A stretch of 26,274 bases of DNA from SHYR01 sp036013055 (GCA_036013055.1 DASCQM010000007.1:1-26274), one strand, 5' to 3'; shown: positions 1-8,084, numbered from the stretch's first letter. The notes: generated by a model not told the origin, from the sequence alone. Translations and numbers: made by a program.

Positions 1-1298
1 CGATCGCGATGGTCGCTGCAGCGTGTAGTGACGATGGCGACGATGATTCAAGCTCAGCAACCACCGAAGCGACAACCGTAGCCGCAACGGCGGTAGCCGC
101 GACGGTAGCCCCGACAGCGGCCCCGACAGCGGCCCCGACGGAGGTCGCGCCAAACGAGACCCTGAAGATCGGCCTCCTGATGGCCTTCTCCGGCCCGCTG
201 GCCGAGTTCGGACCAGTGATTCAGACCGGCCTTGAGTTGGCAATCCTGCACATCAACCTCGCTGGTGGTGTCCTCGGCAACGATGTCGAGTTCGTCACTG
301 GCGATTCGCAGGTGACCGCGTCAGTGGGCGTTGAAGAGGCGCGCCGCCTCGTTGAGATCGAGGGCGTTCACGCCATCGTCGGTCCGCTCTCAAGCTCGGT
401 GACGCTGGCGGTCTCCGAGAGTGTCACAGCTGATGCTGAGATCCCCCTGATCTCGCCTTCGGCCACGTCACCCGCACTGACCGCTGCCGACGACAACGGC
501 TTCCTCTTCAGGAGCACGACATCGGACGCAGCACAGGGCGTGGTGCTCGCCGACCTCGCGGCTGACGAGGGCTACGACAATGTTGGAGTGCTCTTCCTCA
601 ACGATGCATACGGCCAAGGCCTAGCCGAGGCGTTCGAGGGTGCGTTCGGCGGTACCGTTACCTCGGCGTCGTTCGAGCCTGACGCAGTCTCCTACCTCGC
701 CGAGCTCCAGTCGGCGGCTAAGGGTGGCGCGAGTACGCTCGTGGCAATCGGCTTCCCGACGCAAGCGGAGATCTTCATCCGAGAGGCGCTCGAGAACGAC
801 CTATTCGACAGCTTCCTCTTTGTCGATGGCACGAAGAGCGAAGACCTGATCGCCGCCATCGGTGCCGAGAACCTCGAAGGCTTCAAGGGCACCGCCCCCG
901 GAGCTGGCCCCGAGTCACCCGCGCTGACGGCGTGGAACTCTGCGTACACGTTCCGATACGGCCCGCTGCCGACCCGCCCGTTCGTGCGTGAAGCGTACGA
1001 CGCGACGATCGCAATCGCGCTCGCCGCTCAGGCGGCCGGTTCCGTCGATGGCAAGGCGATCCGAGATCAGCTCGCGAACGTCGCTGGCCCCGGCGGCGCG
1101 ACGTACCTTCCCGGCGTCACTGGCGTCGCGGATGCGTTCAAGGCTCTCGCGGATGGCAGGTGGGTCAATTACGCCGGTTCGGCAACCAGTCTCGACTGGG
1201 ACGCAAACGGCGATGTGACGACCGGCTATGTGGGCATCTGGCAGTACTCCGACGGTGCAATCGTCGAAGTCGACCAGATTCCGTTCACGCTCGACTAA
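1..1298 (+). CDS. Branched-chain amino-acid/amide ABC transporter substrate-binding lipoprotein (5' truncated)
   Basis: Periplasmic-binding protein of the LivJ/LivK type (Peripla_BP_6), which captures branched-chain amino acids, amides or other small carboxylates for the membrane permease. The reading frame is open to the window edge, so the start codon and most of the signal peptide lie outside. The visible residues IAMVAAAC look like the end of a lipoprotein signal with the lipidated Cys. An Asp/Ser-rich stretch and an Ala/Thr/Pro linker with repeated TAAP units follow, probably a tether. The mature domain starts near LKIGLLMAFSGPLAEFG and includes the family-typical AIVGPLSSS and PLISPSATSPALT segments. 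It converges on livMHFG, encoded on the other strand, and is the obvious partner of that transporter. Ligand specificity cannot be read from the sequence. Confidence 0.93.
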   Translation, partial: IAMVAAACSDDGDDDSSSATTEATTVAATAVAATVAPTAAPTAAPTEVAPNETLKIGLLMAFSGPLAEFGPVIQTGLELAILHINLAGGVLGNDVEFVTGDSQVTASVGVEEARRLVEIEGVHAIVGPLSSSVTLAVSESVTADAEIPLISPSATSPALTAADDNGFLFRSTTSDAAQGVVLADLAADEGYDNVGVLFLNDAYGQGLAEAFEGAFGGTVTSASFEPDAVSYLAELQSAAKGGASTLVAIGFPTQAEIFIREALENDLFDSFLFVDGTKSEDLIAAIGAENLEGFKGTAPGAGPESPALTAWNSAYTFRYGPLPTRPFVREAYDATIAIALAAQAAGSVDGKAIRDQLANVAGPGGATYLPGVTGVADAFKALADGRWVNYAGSATSLDWDANGDVTTGYVGIWQYSDGAIVEVDQIPFTLD

Positions 1299-1314
1299 CA
1301 GCCAATACTGGCGA

Positions 1315-1352
1315 ACGGAGAAGGGGCGGCCATTCGGCCGCCCCTTCTCCGT
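1315..1352. terminator. Perfect 17-bp hairpin between convergent genes
   Basis: Arms 1315-1331 and 1336-1352 are exact reverse complements (acggagaaggggcggcc on the left) with a 4-nt loop attc. It begins 16 bp after the binding-protein stop codon and lies downstream of livM on the other strand, so it could terminate both. No clear T-run follows on either side, so it is either an intrinsic terminator of the GC-rich, U-poor kind or a 3'-end-stabilising structure. Confidence 0.75.
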
Positions 1353-1405
1353 GTCTCGACCGAAGCTGCGAAGAGCAGCGGAAGCGACTGCGGTGGCGTA
1401 GAACC

Positions 1406-2476
1406 TCAGGAGGTCGACGCATCGGCCTTTCCGGCCGAGCGCGCGCGGGCTAAGAGGCCTCGTAGGCCACCGCACCGGCTACCCGGCGGAGACGCGACGA
1501 AGCGACTGACACGTGGCTGCTCCCTGAGCACGCCCTCCGGTCGCAGCAGCACGAAGATGACGACCAGTAGGCCGATGGCGAACTGGCGCAGCACGAAGAC
1601 GCGATTGCCCAGCATGTCCGGCAGGTCTTCCTGGATCAGCGGCGTGCCGAACCAGAAGAGGCCGACGAGCAGCGCACCGAGTATTGCCCCTCGATTGTTG
1701 CCGCTGCCGCCGACGATCAGCATCGTCCAGACGAGGAACGTACCGAAGAGATCAGGGAACGAGTCCGGCGCAATGGTTCCCATGCGGTGCGCCCAGATTG
1801 CACCCGCCAGTCCCATGATCATTCCGCCTAGCACGAAGCTCTGCAGCCGGAACGAGACGGTGTCTTTGCCGGTGGCGCGTGCCGTGTCCTCATTCTCCCG
1901 GATCGCACGCAAAACTCGGCCCCACGGTGATGCCGTGGCCTTCGAGACGACGATATAGACCGCGAGCAGCATCGTGAGGGTGATCACCAGTAGCACCCAC
2001 TTGTAGTCGGCACTGTCGACGATCTGATCGAGCGGGCGAGGAATACCGTTCAACCCGCGTGCGCGGTTTACGAAGCCATCGACGGAGGTGGCCACGCTGC
2101 GCAGGATTGCCGCGACCCCGATCGTAGCGATCGCCAGAAAGTCGCGCCGCAGGCGCAGCGTCGGAACGCCGATCAGCAAAGCGAGCGTTCCCCCTGCGAC
2201 CGTCCCGCCGAGCCAGCCGACGAGAATCGGCAGCCCCCAGCCACCGATGTAGCTCTCGAACTCACCGGGGGGATCGAGCGTGAGCAGCGCGCTGGTGTAG
2301 GCACCTACCATGAAGAAGGCAACGATCCCGAAGTTGAAGACGCCCGCGTAGCCCCACTGCAGGTTGAGCGCGAGCGCGAGGATGCCGAAGATCGCCACTG
2401 TCGTGAGGAACCCGACGGTCCAGTTCATGCCTCCAATGAACGTGACAAGGAAGACGGGTTCGAACGTCAGCGGCAC
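1406..2476 (-). CDS. livM: Branched-chain amino-acid ABC transporter permease LivM
   Basis: Polytopic inner-membrane permease of the LivM family, partner of LivH. Family features include the conserved block around LALNLQWGYAGVFNFGIVAFF near the N-terminus, VPTLRLRRDFLAIATIG in the middle, and the cytoplasmic loop GRVLRAIRENEDTARATGKD that contacts the ATPases. The C-terminus LRPEGVLRE is typical and is followed by about 35 extra Arg/Ser/Gly-rich residues. I chose the GTG at 2476: it lies 10 bp after the livH stop, has a GAAGAG purine run upstream, and gives an N-terminus VPLTFEPVFLVTFIGGMNW of sensible length. A longer ORF to 2512 would overlap livH. It is last in the livG-livF-livH-livM transcription order. 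Confidence 0.92.
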   Translation of the reverse strand: MPLTFEPVFLVTFIGGMNWTVGFLTTVAIFGILALALNLQWGYAGVFNFGIVAFFMVGAYTSALLTLDPPGEFESYIGGWGLPILVGWLGGTVAGGTLALLIGVPTLRLRRDFLAIATIGVAAILRSVATSVDGFVNRARGLNGIPRPLDQIVDSADYKWVLLVITLTMLLAVYIVVSKATASPWGRVLRAIRENEDTARATGKDTVSFRLQSFVLGGMIMGLAGAIWAHRMGTIAPDSFPDLFGTFLVWTMLIVGGSGNNRGAILGALLVGLFWFGTPLIQEDLPDMLGNRVFVLRQFAIGLLVVIFVLLRPEGVLREQPRVSRFVASPPGSRCGGLRGLLARARSAGKADASTS

Positions 2477-2486
2477 GCGGCGCTCT

Positions 2487-3356
2487 TCAAACCGTCGAGC
2501 CAAACAGGCCACGAGGACGGACGAGCAGCATCACGATCAAGATCGCAAATGGAACCCCGGGTTTCAGCCCCGAGTTGATCCACTCGGTCGAGACCTCCTG
2601 CGAGATGCCGACCACCAGCCCGCCGACAAGCGCACCCCACGGGTTGCCGATCCCGCCGAGGATGACTGCCGCGAACATCGGCAGTAACAGGCCAAAGCCA
2701 GCGTCGAAGCGTAGCTGGGTCTGGATCGCCAGCATGATGCCGGCCGTCGCGATCAGCGCACCACCGACGGCCCACGTCGCCTGTCGCACCCGTTCCGTGT
2801 CAATGCCAGCAACCGCGGCAAGGTCGGCGTTGTCCGACGTCGCCCGCATCGCCTTGCCGAGGCGCGTGTGGTGCAGCAGCAAGTAAACCGCCAACGCTGC
2901 GACGAGCGTCAGGCCGACGATGAAGAATTGGTCAGGCTTCACTTTGAGACCACCGGCGAAGGTGGAGGCACGATGGATTCCGGTCGTGTACCGCTCCGTG
3001 CCAGGCCCCCAGATCATCTGGATCACCGCGCGCAGCATGATCGCGATCCCGAGCGAGGCAATTGCCATGGTGATCACGCCGCTGCCGTGTTCACGAAGTG
3101 GGCGGAAGACCAGTCGATCAATCGCAATCGTGAACACCGCGACGCCCGCCATCGCGAAGAGTGCCGCGGGTAGAAGCCCCAAACCGAAGGAGAATGGCTG
3201 GACCTCAGGCCCGTTTATCCCGAGATTCCCGACCACGATGAAGGCGAGAAACATGCCGAGCGTCATCAGGTCACCATGGGCGAAGTTTGCGAACTTAAAG
3301 ACGCCGTACGTCAACGTCAGCCCGGTCGCCCCGAGGCCAATGATCGATCCAACCAC
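2487..3356 (-). CDS. livH: Branched-chain amino-acid ABC transporter permease LivH
   Basis: Polytopic permease of the LivH family. It has the N-terminal signature GLTLTYGVFKFANFAHGD, a cytoplasmic coupling loop RLGKAMRATSDNADLAAVAG, and the segment AAVILGGIGNPWGALVGG near the C-terminus. The only standard start codon in the open frame is GTG at 3356, used here. LivH-like hydrophobic sequence (DVVQLAIVGIV) continues upstream in the same frame as far as the livF stop at 3401-3399. A good SD (AGGAG, 3400-3396) sits 6 nt before an ACG codon at 3389-3387, so translation may start there and add 11 residues. It is flanked by livF upstream and livM 10 bp downstream. Confidence 0.92.
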   Translation of the reverse strand: MVGSIIGLGATGLTLTYGVFKFANFAHGDLMTLGMFLAFIVVGNLGINGPEVQPFSFGLGLLPAALFAMAGVAVFTIAIDRLVFRPLREHGSGVITMAIASLGIAIMLRAVIQMIWGPGTERYTTGIHRASTFAGGLKVKPDQFFIVGLTLVAALAVYLLLHHTRLGKAMRATSDNADLAAVAGIDTERVRQATWAVGGALIATAGIMLAIQTQLRFDAGFGLLLPMFAAVILGGIGNPWGALVGGLVVGISQEVSTEWINSGLKPGVPFAILIVMLLVRPRGLFGSTV

Positions 3357-3398
3357 GATCCCAACGATGGCCAGTTGTACGACGTCCGTAACGAGCTC

Positions 3399-4181
3399 CT
3401 ACCCCCTCTCTTGCGGTTCAGTGGCCGCCGGCGCAGCCGGCGAAAGCACCGCGTCGTCGCCCTCGTCACTCTCGTCACGGCCGAGGAAAAGTCGACCTAC
3501 CTCGGAGTTCTCCAGCATCTCAGCGGCATCTTGCTCAAGCGCGTTCTGGCCGGCGACGAGCACGTACCCGCGGTCGGAGATCGCGAGCGCCTCGGCCGCG
3601 TTCTGCTCGATCATCAGCACCGCGACGCCCTCGCCGGCGATCGACGTCACCCGGTCGAAGATAGCCTTGCGCATGATCGGCGAGAGTGCGGCCGAGATTT
3701 CGTCGAGCAGCAGCAGGGACGGGTCGAGCATCAAAGCTCGGCCGATCGCGAGCGCCTGCCGTTGGCCGCCAGAGAGGCGGGAAGCGCGCTCGTTCGGACG
3801 GGAGGAGAGGTCCGGAAACATGGCGAGAACCTCGGCGACGCGATCACCCACGCCGTGCTTGCGCTGGTAGCCACCCATCTCGAGGTTTTCGCGGATCGAA
3901 AGCGAGGGAAAGACGTTCTCCGTTTGCGGCACGAACGAGGCACCAGCCGCGACCATCTTCGGCGAGCCGTACGACGTCACGTCGACGCCATCGAAAGTGA
4001 CGGAGCCGCTGAATGGGGTGAGTAGGCCGAAGATCGCCTTCAGCAGCGTTGATTTCCCCGCACCGTTGGGTCCGATGATTGTGACGATCTCGCCGCCGTC
4101 GATGTTCAGCGTGACGTCGTGGACGATCTCGACTTCGCCGTATCCGGCGGTCAGGCGTTCGACGCTGAGGAGCGGCGTCAC
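3399..4181 (-). CDS. livF: Branched-chain amino-acid ABC transporter ATP-binding protein LivF
   Basis: Cytoplasmic ATPase of the Liv uptake system. Walker A GPNGAGKST is at residues 37-45, the ABC signature LSGGQ at 136-140, and Walker B LLLLDE at 156-161. LivF-type features include GPNGAGKSTLLKAIFGLL and MIEQNAAEAL, where Gln replaces the switch His as is usual in LivF. The residues after Walker B read DEISAALSP, whereas most family members have DEPSEGLAP, a modest deviation in the D-loop region. About 25 extra acidic/Ala/Pro residues follow the domain. The ATG overlaps the livG stop in an ATGA, indicating translational coupling. The TAG stop is embedded in the SD of livH (TAGGAG). Confidence 0.95.
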   Translation of the reverse strand: MTPLLSVERLTAGYGEVEIVHDVTLNIDGGEIVTIIGPNGAGKSTLLKAIFGLLTPFSGSVTFDGVDVTSYGSPKMVAAGASFVPQTENVFPSLSIRENLEMGGYQRKHGVGDRVAEVLAMFPDLSSRPNERASRLSGGQRQALAIGRALMLDPSLLLLDEISAALSPIMRKAIFDRVTSIAGEGVAVLMIEQNAAEALAISDRGYVLVAGQNALEQDAAEMLENSEVGRLFLGRDESDEGDDAVLSPAAPAATEPQERG

Positions 4182-4948
4182 CGGTACTGGCTTCCGAGGT
4201 ACGCGGCCTGCACGTTGCTATCCGCGAGTACCTCGTCCGGATGCCCCTCAGTGAGCACCTGCCCGTTCGTCATCACGACGACGGGATCACACAGGCGGGC
4301 GACAAGATCCATGTCGTGTGCGATCACGAGGAAGGTGACGCCCATCTCCTGCTGAATACGGCGGATGTGCGTGACTAGCCGTCGCGCGAGTGTCGGGTTC
4401 ACGCCCGCTCCGGGCTCATCAAGCAGGATCATCTCGGGATTTGCCATCAGCGCCCGTGCGAGCTCCAGCAGCTTCCGCTGGCCGCCGGAGAGACTACCCG
4501 CTCGCTCGTGGGCGAGCGGTTCGAGGTCGACGAGGTCGAGCACCTCATGCGCGGCGGCGCTGATCAGACGTTCTTCGCTCGCGACGCGCCCGGGACGGAA
4601 CCAGCTTTCCCAGACTCGCTCGCCGATCTGATCGCGGCGAGCCAACATTAGATTTTCCAGCACCGTCATGGCGGAGAGCTCATGCGGAATCTGGAACGTG
4701 CGCGTGAGGCGTCGGGCGACGACACGGTGCGGCGCTAGGCCGGTGATGTCGCTGCCATCGAACGTAATGCTACCGGCGTCTGGTCGCTCGAAGCCGGAGA
4801 TACAGTTGAAGCAGGTCGTCTTGCCGGCACCGTTGGGACCGATCAGGCCCGTGACGGAGCCGCGCTCGACCGCGAAGGCCGCGCCGTCGACAGCGCGGTT
4901 GCCACCGAACTGTTTGACGAGCCCATCGACGCGCAGAATCTCGCTCAC
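4178..4948 (-). CDS. livG: Branched-chain amino-acid ABC transporter ATP-binding protein LivG
   Basis: Cytoplasmic ATPase, 256 aa, the usual LivG length. Walker A GPNGAGKT is at residues 37-44, the signature LSGGQ at 153-157, Walker B ILLDEP at 174-179, and the switch His in VIAHDMDLV at 211. The typical LivG sequence AGVNPTLARRLV follows Walker B, and the C-terminus AAYLGSQYR is characteristic. I chose the GTG at 4948 because it follows a strong SD (AAGGAGG) and matches the family N-terminus. The frame stays open to 5230, but that extension looks unrelated. This is the first gene of livG-livF-livH-livM. Confidence 0.95.
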   Translation of the reverse strand: MSEILRVDGLVKQFGGNRAVDGAAFAVERGSVTGLIGPNGAGKTTCFNCISGFERPDAGSITFDGSDITGLAPHRVVARRLTRTFQIPHELSAMTVLENLMLARRDQIGERVWESWFRPGRVASEERLISAAAHEVLDLVDLEPLAHERAGSLSGGQRKLLELARALMANPEMILLDEPGAGVNPTLARRLVTHIRRIQQEMGVTFLVIAHDMDLVARLCDPVVVMTNGQVLTEGHPDEVLADSNVQAAYLGSQYR

Positions 4949-5405
4949 CGCGCCTCCTTCGCGTGATGCTACCGCATCAACCCACGCTAGCGCGACGTTC
5001 CGCAACGCGAACCTGTCGGGAGGCTGACGCGCCTCGCTACTGAGGAGGCGCGTTGGTGCTGTAGACGGGGGTCCACAGCTGCGCGGGCGCGGCGGGGTTC
5101 TGCTTGCGAACCTCGACGGCCCAGCGGCGCCGCTCCCGAATCGCAGCACGCAGGCGGATTTGCTGAGCTCCTCACCGACGAAGATCGCACCGGTGTAGCT
5201 ACCGTCCGGTAGTGACTGGCGGATCACCATCAGGCGCTCCGCACTTCGTCGCGGCCGACGGCACTGAACGCGCTGCTGACAGCTTCGAGCATCACTGTGA
5301 TGCGTCGCTGGAGGGGCTATCTAGTATCAGGTGTAAATTGTAACGCCAGCGTTCGCGCCGCGATCAGTTCGGAGGCGTTGCGCATCGCAAGCGAGCACGT
5401 TTCGG
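4949..5405. other. Intergenic region upstream of livG
   Basis: This gap of about 450 bp lies between livG and the nitroreductase gene, both on the minus strand. It holds the disrupted small gene described separately, the livG SD, and a notably AT-rich patch at about 5317-5345 (ctatctagtatcaggtgtaa and following bases) in otherwise GC-rich DNA. The patch is the best location for the liv-operon promoter, but no well-spaced -35/-10 pair is convincing. Confidence 0.4.
5037..5292 (-). pseudogene. Frame-disrupted small gene upstream of livG (hypothetical)
   Basis: Three consecutive stretches on the minus strand look coding (GC-rich third positions, sensible composition) but lie in different frames. 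ATG 5292 gives MLEAVSSAFSAVGRDEVRSA and stops in a TGATG that overlaps the next ATG at 5230. That second frame reads MVIRQSLPDGSYTGAIF, then VGEELSKSA. In a third frame, opening near 5175, the sequence IRLRAAIRERRRWAVEVR leads to WTPVYSTNAPPQ and a stop at 5039-5037. One or two indels would join them into a protein of roughly 65-85 aa. I do not recognise the product. A sequencing error, a true pseudogene, or a short leader-peptide arrangement are alternatives. Confidence 0.35.
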
Positions 5406-5972
5406 CTAGATGCCGCGCCAGTCGATCTTCACGGGCGCGCGCTCGCGATCCGACGGGGCATCCTCGGCGGGATATCCGAGGAGCACGAAGCCAACGATGC
5501 GATCCGCCTCGGCGAGACCAAGGTAGTCCTTGAGGCCCTGGTAGCGGACGGAGCGCCCCGTCCCCCACTTCGTCACCAGCCCCTCGGCGTGGGCGGCGAG
5601 CATCAGGTTCTGCACGGCACAGCAGCAGGCGGCGTAATCCTCAAGGTCGCGCACCGCACCGCCCTCGGGATCCGCCGTCTGGCCGACGACGATCATCACC
5701 GGCGAGCGCATCGCGGTACCGCTCGCTCGCTGGAGATCCTGTTCGTCTGGAGTCTCGGGATAGCCGTCGCTCTTCAGCCATTCAACGAGCGCCTCGCCCA
5801 TCTCTGTGCGCGCCGCACCGGCGATCACGTGGAAGCTCCACGGTTCGGTCATGAAGTGGTTCGGGGCCCACACCGCGCAGTCGATCAACTGCTCGATCAG
5901 CTCACGCGGCGGAACCTGATCACCGAAGGCGTCAGCGGTGTATCGGCTGCGAATCGCTTCAATCACGTCCAT
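5406..5972 (-). CDS. Nitroreductase family protein (YdjA-like, FMN)
   Basis: FMN-dependent NAD(P)H oxidoreductase of the nitroreductase superfamily, 188 aa, which is the family length. The N-terminus MDVIEAIRSRYTADAF carries the SR-type FMN phosphate-binding residues. APNHFMTEPWSFHVI is characteristic of the YdjA-like subgroup, and the C-terminal half has GLVTKWGTGR and IVGFVLLGYPAE. I chose the ATG at 5972 over the longer ORF because an AGGAGG precedes it by 7 nt and it matches the family start. The physiological substrate is not predictable; such enzymes reduce nitro compounds, quinones or enones. The gene is probably monocistronic or follows the dehydratase gene upstream after an 82-bp gap. 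Confidence 0.88.
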   Translation of the reverse strand: MDVIEAIRSRYTADAFGDQVPPRELIEQLIDCAVWAPNHFMTEPWSFHVIAGAARTEMGEALVEWLKSDGYPETPDEQDLQRASGTAMRSPVMIVVGQTADPEGGAVRDLEDYAACCCAVQNLMLAAHAEGLVTKWGTGRSVRYQGLKDYLGLAEADRIVGFVLLGYPAEDAPSDRERAPVKIDWRGI

Positions 5973-6054
5973 GGCTCGTCCTCCTCTGCATCGTGCCCGC
6001 AGTTCGACGTTGGCTACTCGAGACGGGCCGCGCACAGCCTAGCGCGCGCAGGCG

Positions 6055-7176
6055 CTAGCGGCCGGGCCCCTCGACCAGTCTCGCGCCGAGCCCCGGTTGA
6101 TCGAGGGGTAGCACCAGCGCGCCATCCTCGATCCGCTCCGGTGGGGCGAGCAGCGCCGGCCGCCATGGAACCTCGCCCCAGGCGAACTCGAGCGGCCCAG
6201 CGTGGGGTACTCCCGCCAGTGCCTGCGCACTCGCCAGCGTGCTGACGGGCCCGCTGGGGTTGTGCGGCGTGATCTGCGCACCACTTCCTTCGCTCGCTCG
6301 AGCGAGCGCCAGCAGTTCGCCGATCCCACCGATGTGCTTGATGTCCGGCAGGTAGTAGTCGGCGGCCTCCGCTGCGAGGAATGGCTCAAACGCCGTAGCA
6401 CCGATCAGGCGTTCCCCGGTCGCGATTGGCAACGGCGCCGCGCTCCTGACAGCCGCCACGTCGGCGGGTCCCTCCTCGTAGGGCACCGGGTCTTCGAACC
6501 ATCCGACGTCGAGTGCGGCGAGCTCGCGCGCCACGTCGAGGGCGCTCGCCACGTCGAACCGCCAGTGGCAGTCGACGAGCACGCGAACGTCCGGCCCGAC
6601 GGCCTCGCTTACCGCGGCGACGCGATCGATGCCCGGTTGAGCGAGCCGCCGATGATCTCCCACCGCGGTGTCGTAGACGACCTCATCGAATGGAGCGAGT
6701 TTGATCGTGCGGAAGCCATCGCGAGCCGCCGCAGTCGCGCTCGCGGCGAATCCGGCAGGGGAGCGATCGACGGTCGCGCGGTTGATGTTGGCGTAGAGCG
6801 GGATCGATCGCGCGTCCGTCGGCGCGCCGAGCAGCGACGCGAGCCCGACGCCGGCCTGCTGGGCCGCGAGGTCCCACAGCGCCTGTTCAGCTGCGCTCGC
6901 GGCCGTCGCTGAGACCCGGCGAGCCGTCCCCGGCGGTGTCGCGACATCGAGCGCCTGCCATGCGGCGGAGGGCTCGTCCCAGGCGGTGTCGCGAAGCTGC
7001 TCGCCGACGGAGCCGGTGAGTAACCGTGCGACGGCGTCATCGTCGCCACTGTGCGACGCCTCGCCAAAGCCGACGCGCCCATCTGCATCCGTCAGCGTCA
7101 AGAAGACCCAGTCGCCTCGATGGTTCACCGGCTGGCGAGTGACAGCGATCTCCCGAATGCGGACCGGGTCAGCCAT
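6055..7176 (-). CDS. Mandelate racemase/muconate lactonizing enzyme family dehydratase
   Basis: Enolase-superfamily enzyme, 373 aa. The capping domain is N-terminal and the barrel carries Lys159 in FRTIKLAPF, metal ligands Asp202 (VDCHW), Glu228 (WFEDP) and Glu255 (ATGER), His204 next to the first ligand, Asp278 in LPDIKHIGGI, and His305 in TPHNPSGPV. The combination of ATGER, DIKHIGGI and PHNPSGP resembles the acid-sugar dehydratases (galactonate/gluconate/mannonate type) more than the lactonizing enzymes. The likely reaction is Mg-dependent dehydration of a sugar acid to a 2-keto-3-deoxy acid, but the substrate is not defined. The start ATG 7176 has an AGGAAGGA run upstream. The gene is divergent from the alpha/beta hydrolase. 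Confidence 0.88.
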   Translation of the reverse strand: MADPVRIREIAVTRQPVNHRGDWVFLTLTDADGRVGFGEASHSGDDDAVARLLTGSVGEQLRDTAWDEPSAAWQALDVATPPGTARRVSATAASAAEQALWDLAAQQAGVGLASLLGAPTDARSIPLYANINRATVDRSPAGFAASATAAARDGFRTIKLAPFDEVVYDTAVGDHRRLAQPGIDRVAAVSEAVGPDVRVLVDCHWRFDVASALDVARELAALDVGWFEDPVPYEEGPADVAAVRSAAPLPIATGERLIGATAFEPFLAAEAADYYLPDIKHIGGIGELLALARASEGSGAQITPHNPSGPVSTLASAQALAGVPHAGPLEFAWGEVPWRPALLAPPERIEDGALVLPLDQPGLGARLVEGPGR

Positions 7177-7257
7177 CAGCAGCGAGTCCTTCCTCGCGGT
7201 AGCGTAGCCGCTCCGGGCACGGTCGGCGGCGACCGAGTGGGGGCGCCCGCGTATCAT

Positions 7258-7290
7258 CCACTGGTTCGCGCACCGGCGCGCGACCAGTGG
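7258..7290. promoter_or_regulatory. Inverted repeat between the dehydratase and hydrolase genes
   Basis: Left arm ccactggttcgcg (7258-7270) and right arm cgcgaccagtgg (7279-7290) are complementary except for one extra T in the left arm; the spacer is 8 nt. The repeat directly follows a TATCAT box (7252-7257) and ends 8 bp before the hydrolase ATG at 7299, touching its SD-like GGAG. This suits a repressor operator or a 5'-UTR hairpin that hides the ribosome binding site. Confidence 0.5.
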
Positions 7291-7298
7291 AGCATCCG

Positions 7299-8084
7299 AT
7301 GCCTTACGCGGCGAATCCCGACGACAGCGTGAAGATCCGCTACGCCGTCGAAGGCGACGGCCCGCCGCTACTGCTGCATCACGGCTTCATGGGCCGTGTC
7401 GAGAACTGGCGCGAGCGCGGCTACGCCGATGCTCTCAGCGAGAGCTATCGCCTCATCCTCATGGATGCCCGCGGGCACGGGTGGAGTGGCAAGCCGCAGT
7501 TCGCTGAGGCCTATGCGATGGAGCTTCGTGTCTCGGACGTAACTGCGGTGCTGGACGCAGTGGGAGTGGAGCAGGTGCACTTCTTCGGCTACTCGATGGG
7601 CGGGCACACCGGCTTCGGGATGCTCAAGCACGCGTCGGAGCGGCTCGCCTCATTGATCATCGGCGGCATGGTGCCATACGCGTCGGATCCGGAGCCGCTG
7701 AACGATCACGCGCACATGCTACGTAGCGGCATGCACGCGTTGGTCGACGGGATGGAGACTCAGGCGGGAGAGCGACTGGCAGAACCGTTCCGCTCAACGC
7801 TGCTCGGAAACGACGCGGTGTCGCTGATCGCCTCGACCCTGGCGACGCGAGACACACCGGGCCTCGAGGGTAGCCTCGCGAACGCGACGATGCCGTCGCT
7901 GTTGTTCGCCGGCGACGCGGACCCCGCTCACGACCTCGTACGGCGCGCCGCAGGAGAGATGCCGAACGCGAAATTCGTCTCGCTCGCAGGCCTCGACCAT
8001 CTCTCGGCGGCCGAGCGCAGCGATCTCGTGCTGCCGCATGTCACGCAGTTCCTCGCGCGTGCTATTGCCGAGGGCGGCGCGTAG
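7299..8084 (+). CDS. Alpha/beta hydrolase
   Basis: Alpha/beta-hydrolase fold enzyme, 261 aa. The oxyanion region LLLHHGFMG is at about residues 24-32, the strand LILMDARGHGWSG follows, and the nucleophile elbow GYSMGG has Ser99. A candidate acid is in AGDADPAHD (Asp206/208), and the catalytic His234 is in GLDHLSA. The likely activity is as an esterase, lactonase or C-C hydrolase; the substrate is not predictable. A lactonase role beside the sugar-acid dehydratase would be sensible but is inference. ATG 7299 is chosen over an in-frame GTG at 7287 because GGAG lies 6 nt before it. Confidence 0.88.
   Translation: MPYAANPDDSVKIRYAVEGDGPPLLLHHGFMGRVENWRERGYADALSESYRLILMDARGHGWSGKPQFAEAYAMELRVSDVTAVLDAVGVEQVHFFGYSMGGHTGFGMLKHASERLASLIIGGMVPYASDPEPLNDHAHMLRSGMHALVDGMETQAGERLAEPFRSTLLGNDAVSLIASTLATRDTPGLEGSLANATMPSLLFAGDADPAHDLVRRAAGEMPNAKFVSLAGLDHLSAAERSDLVLPHVTQFLARAIAEGGA

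Noticed and set aside
107..140. Short tandem repeats near the start of the binding protein
   Set aside because: They encode Ala/Pro/Thr linker units in a lipoprotein; not a CRISPR or regulatory repeat.
2920..3870. 316-aa plus-strand ORF opposite livH/livF
   Set aside because: It lies antisense to two clear transporter genes and has the Ser/Pro/Arg-rich composition typical of shadow frames in GC-rich DNA.
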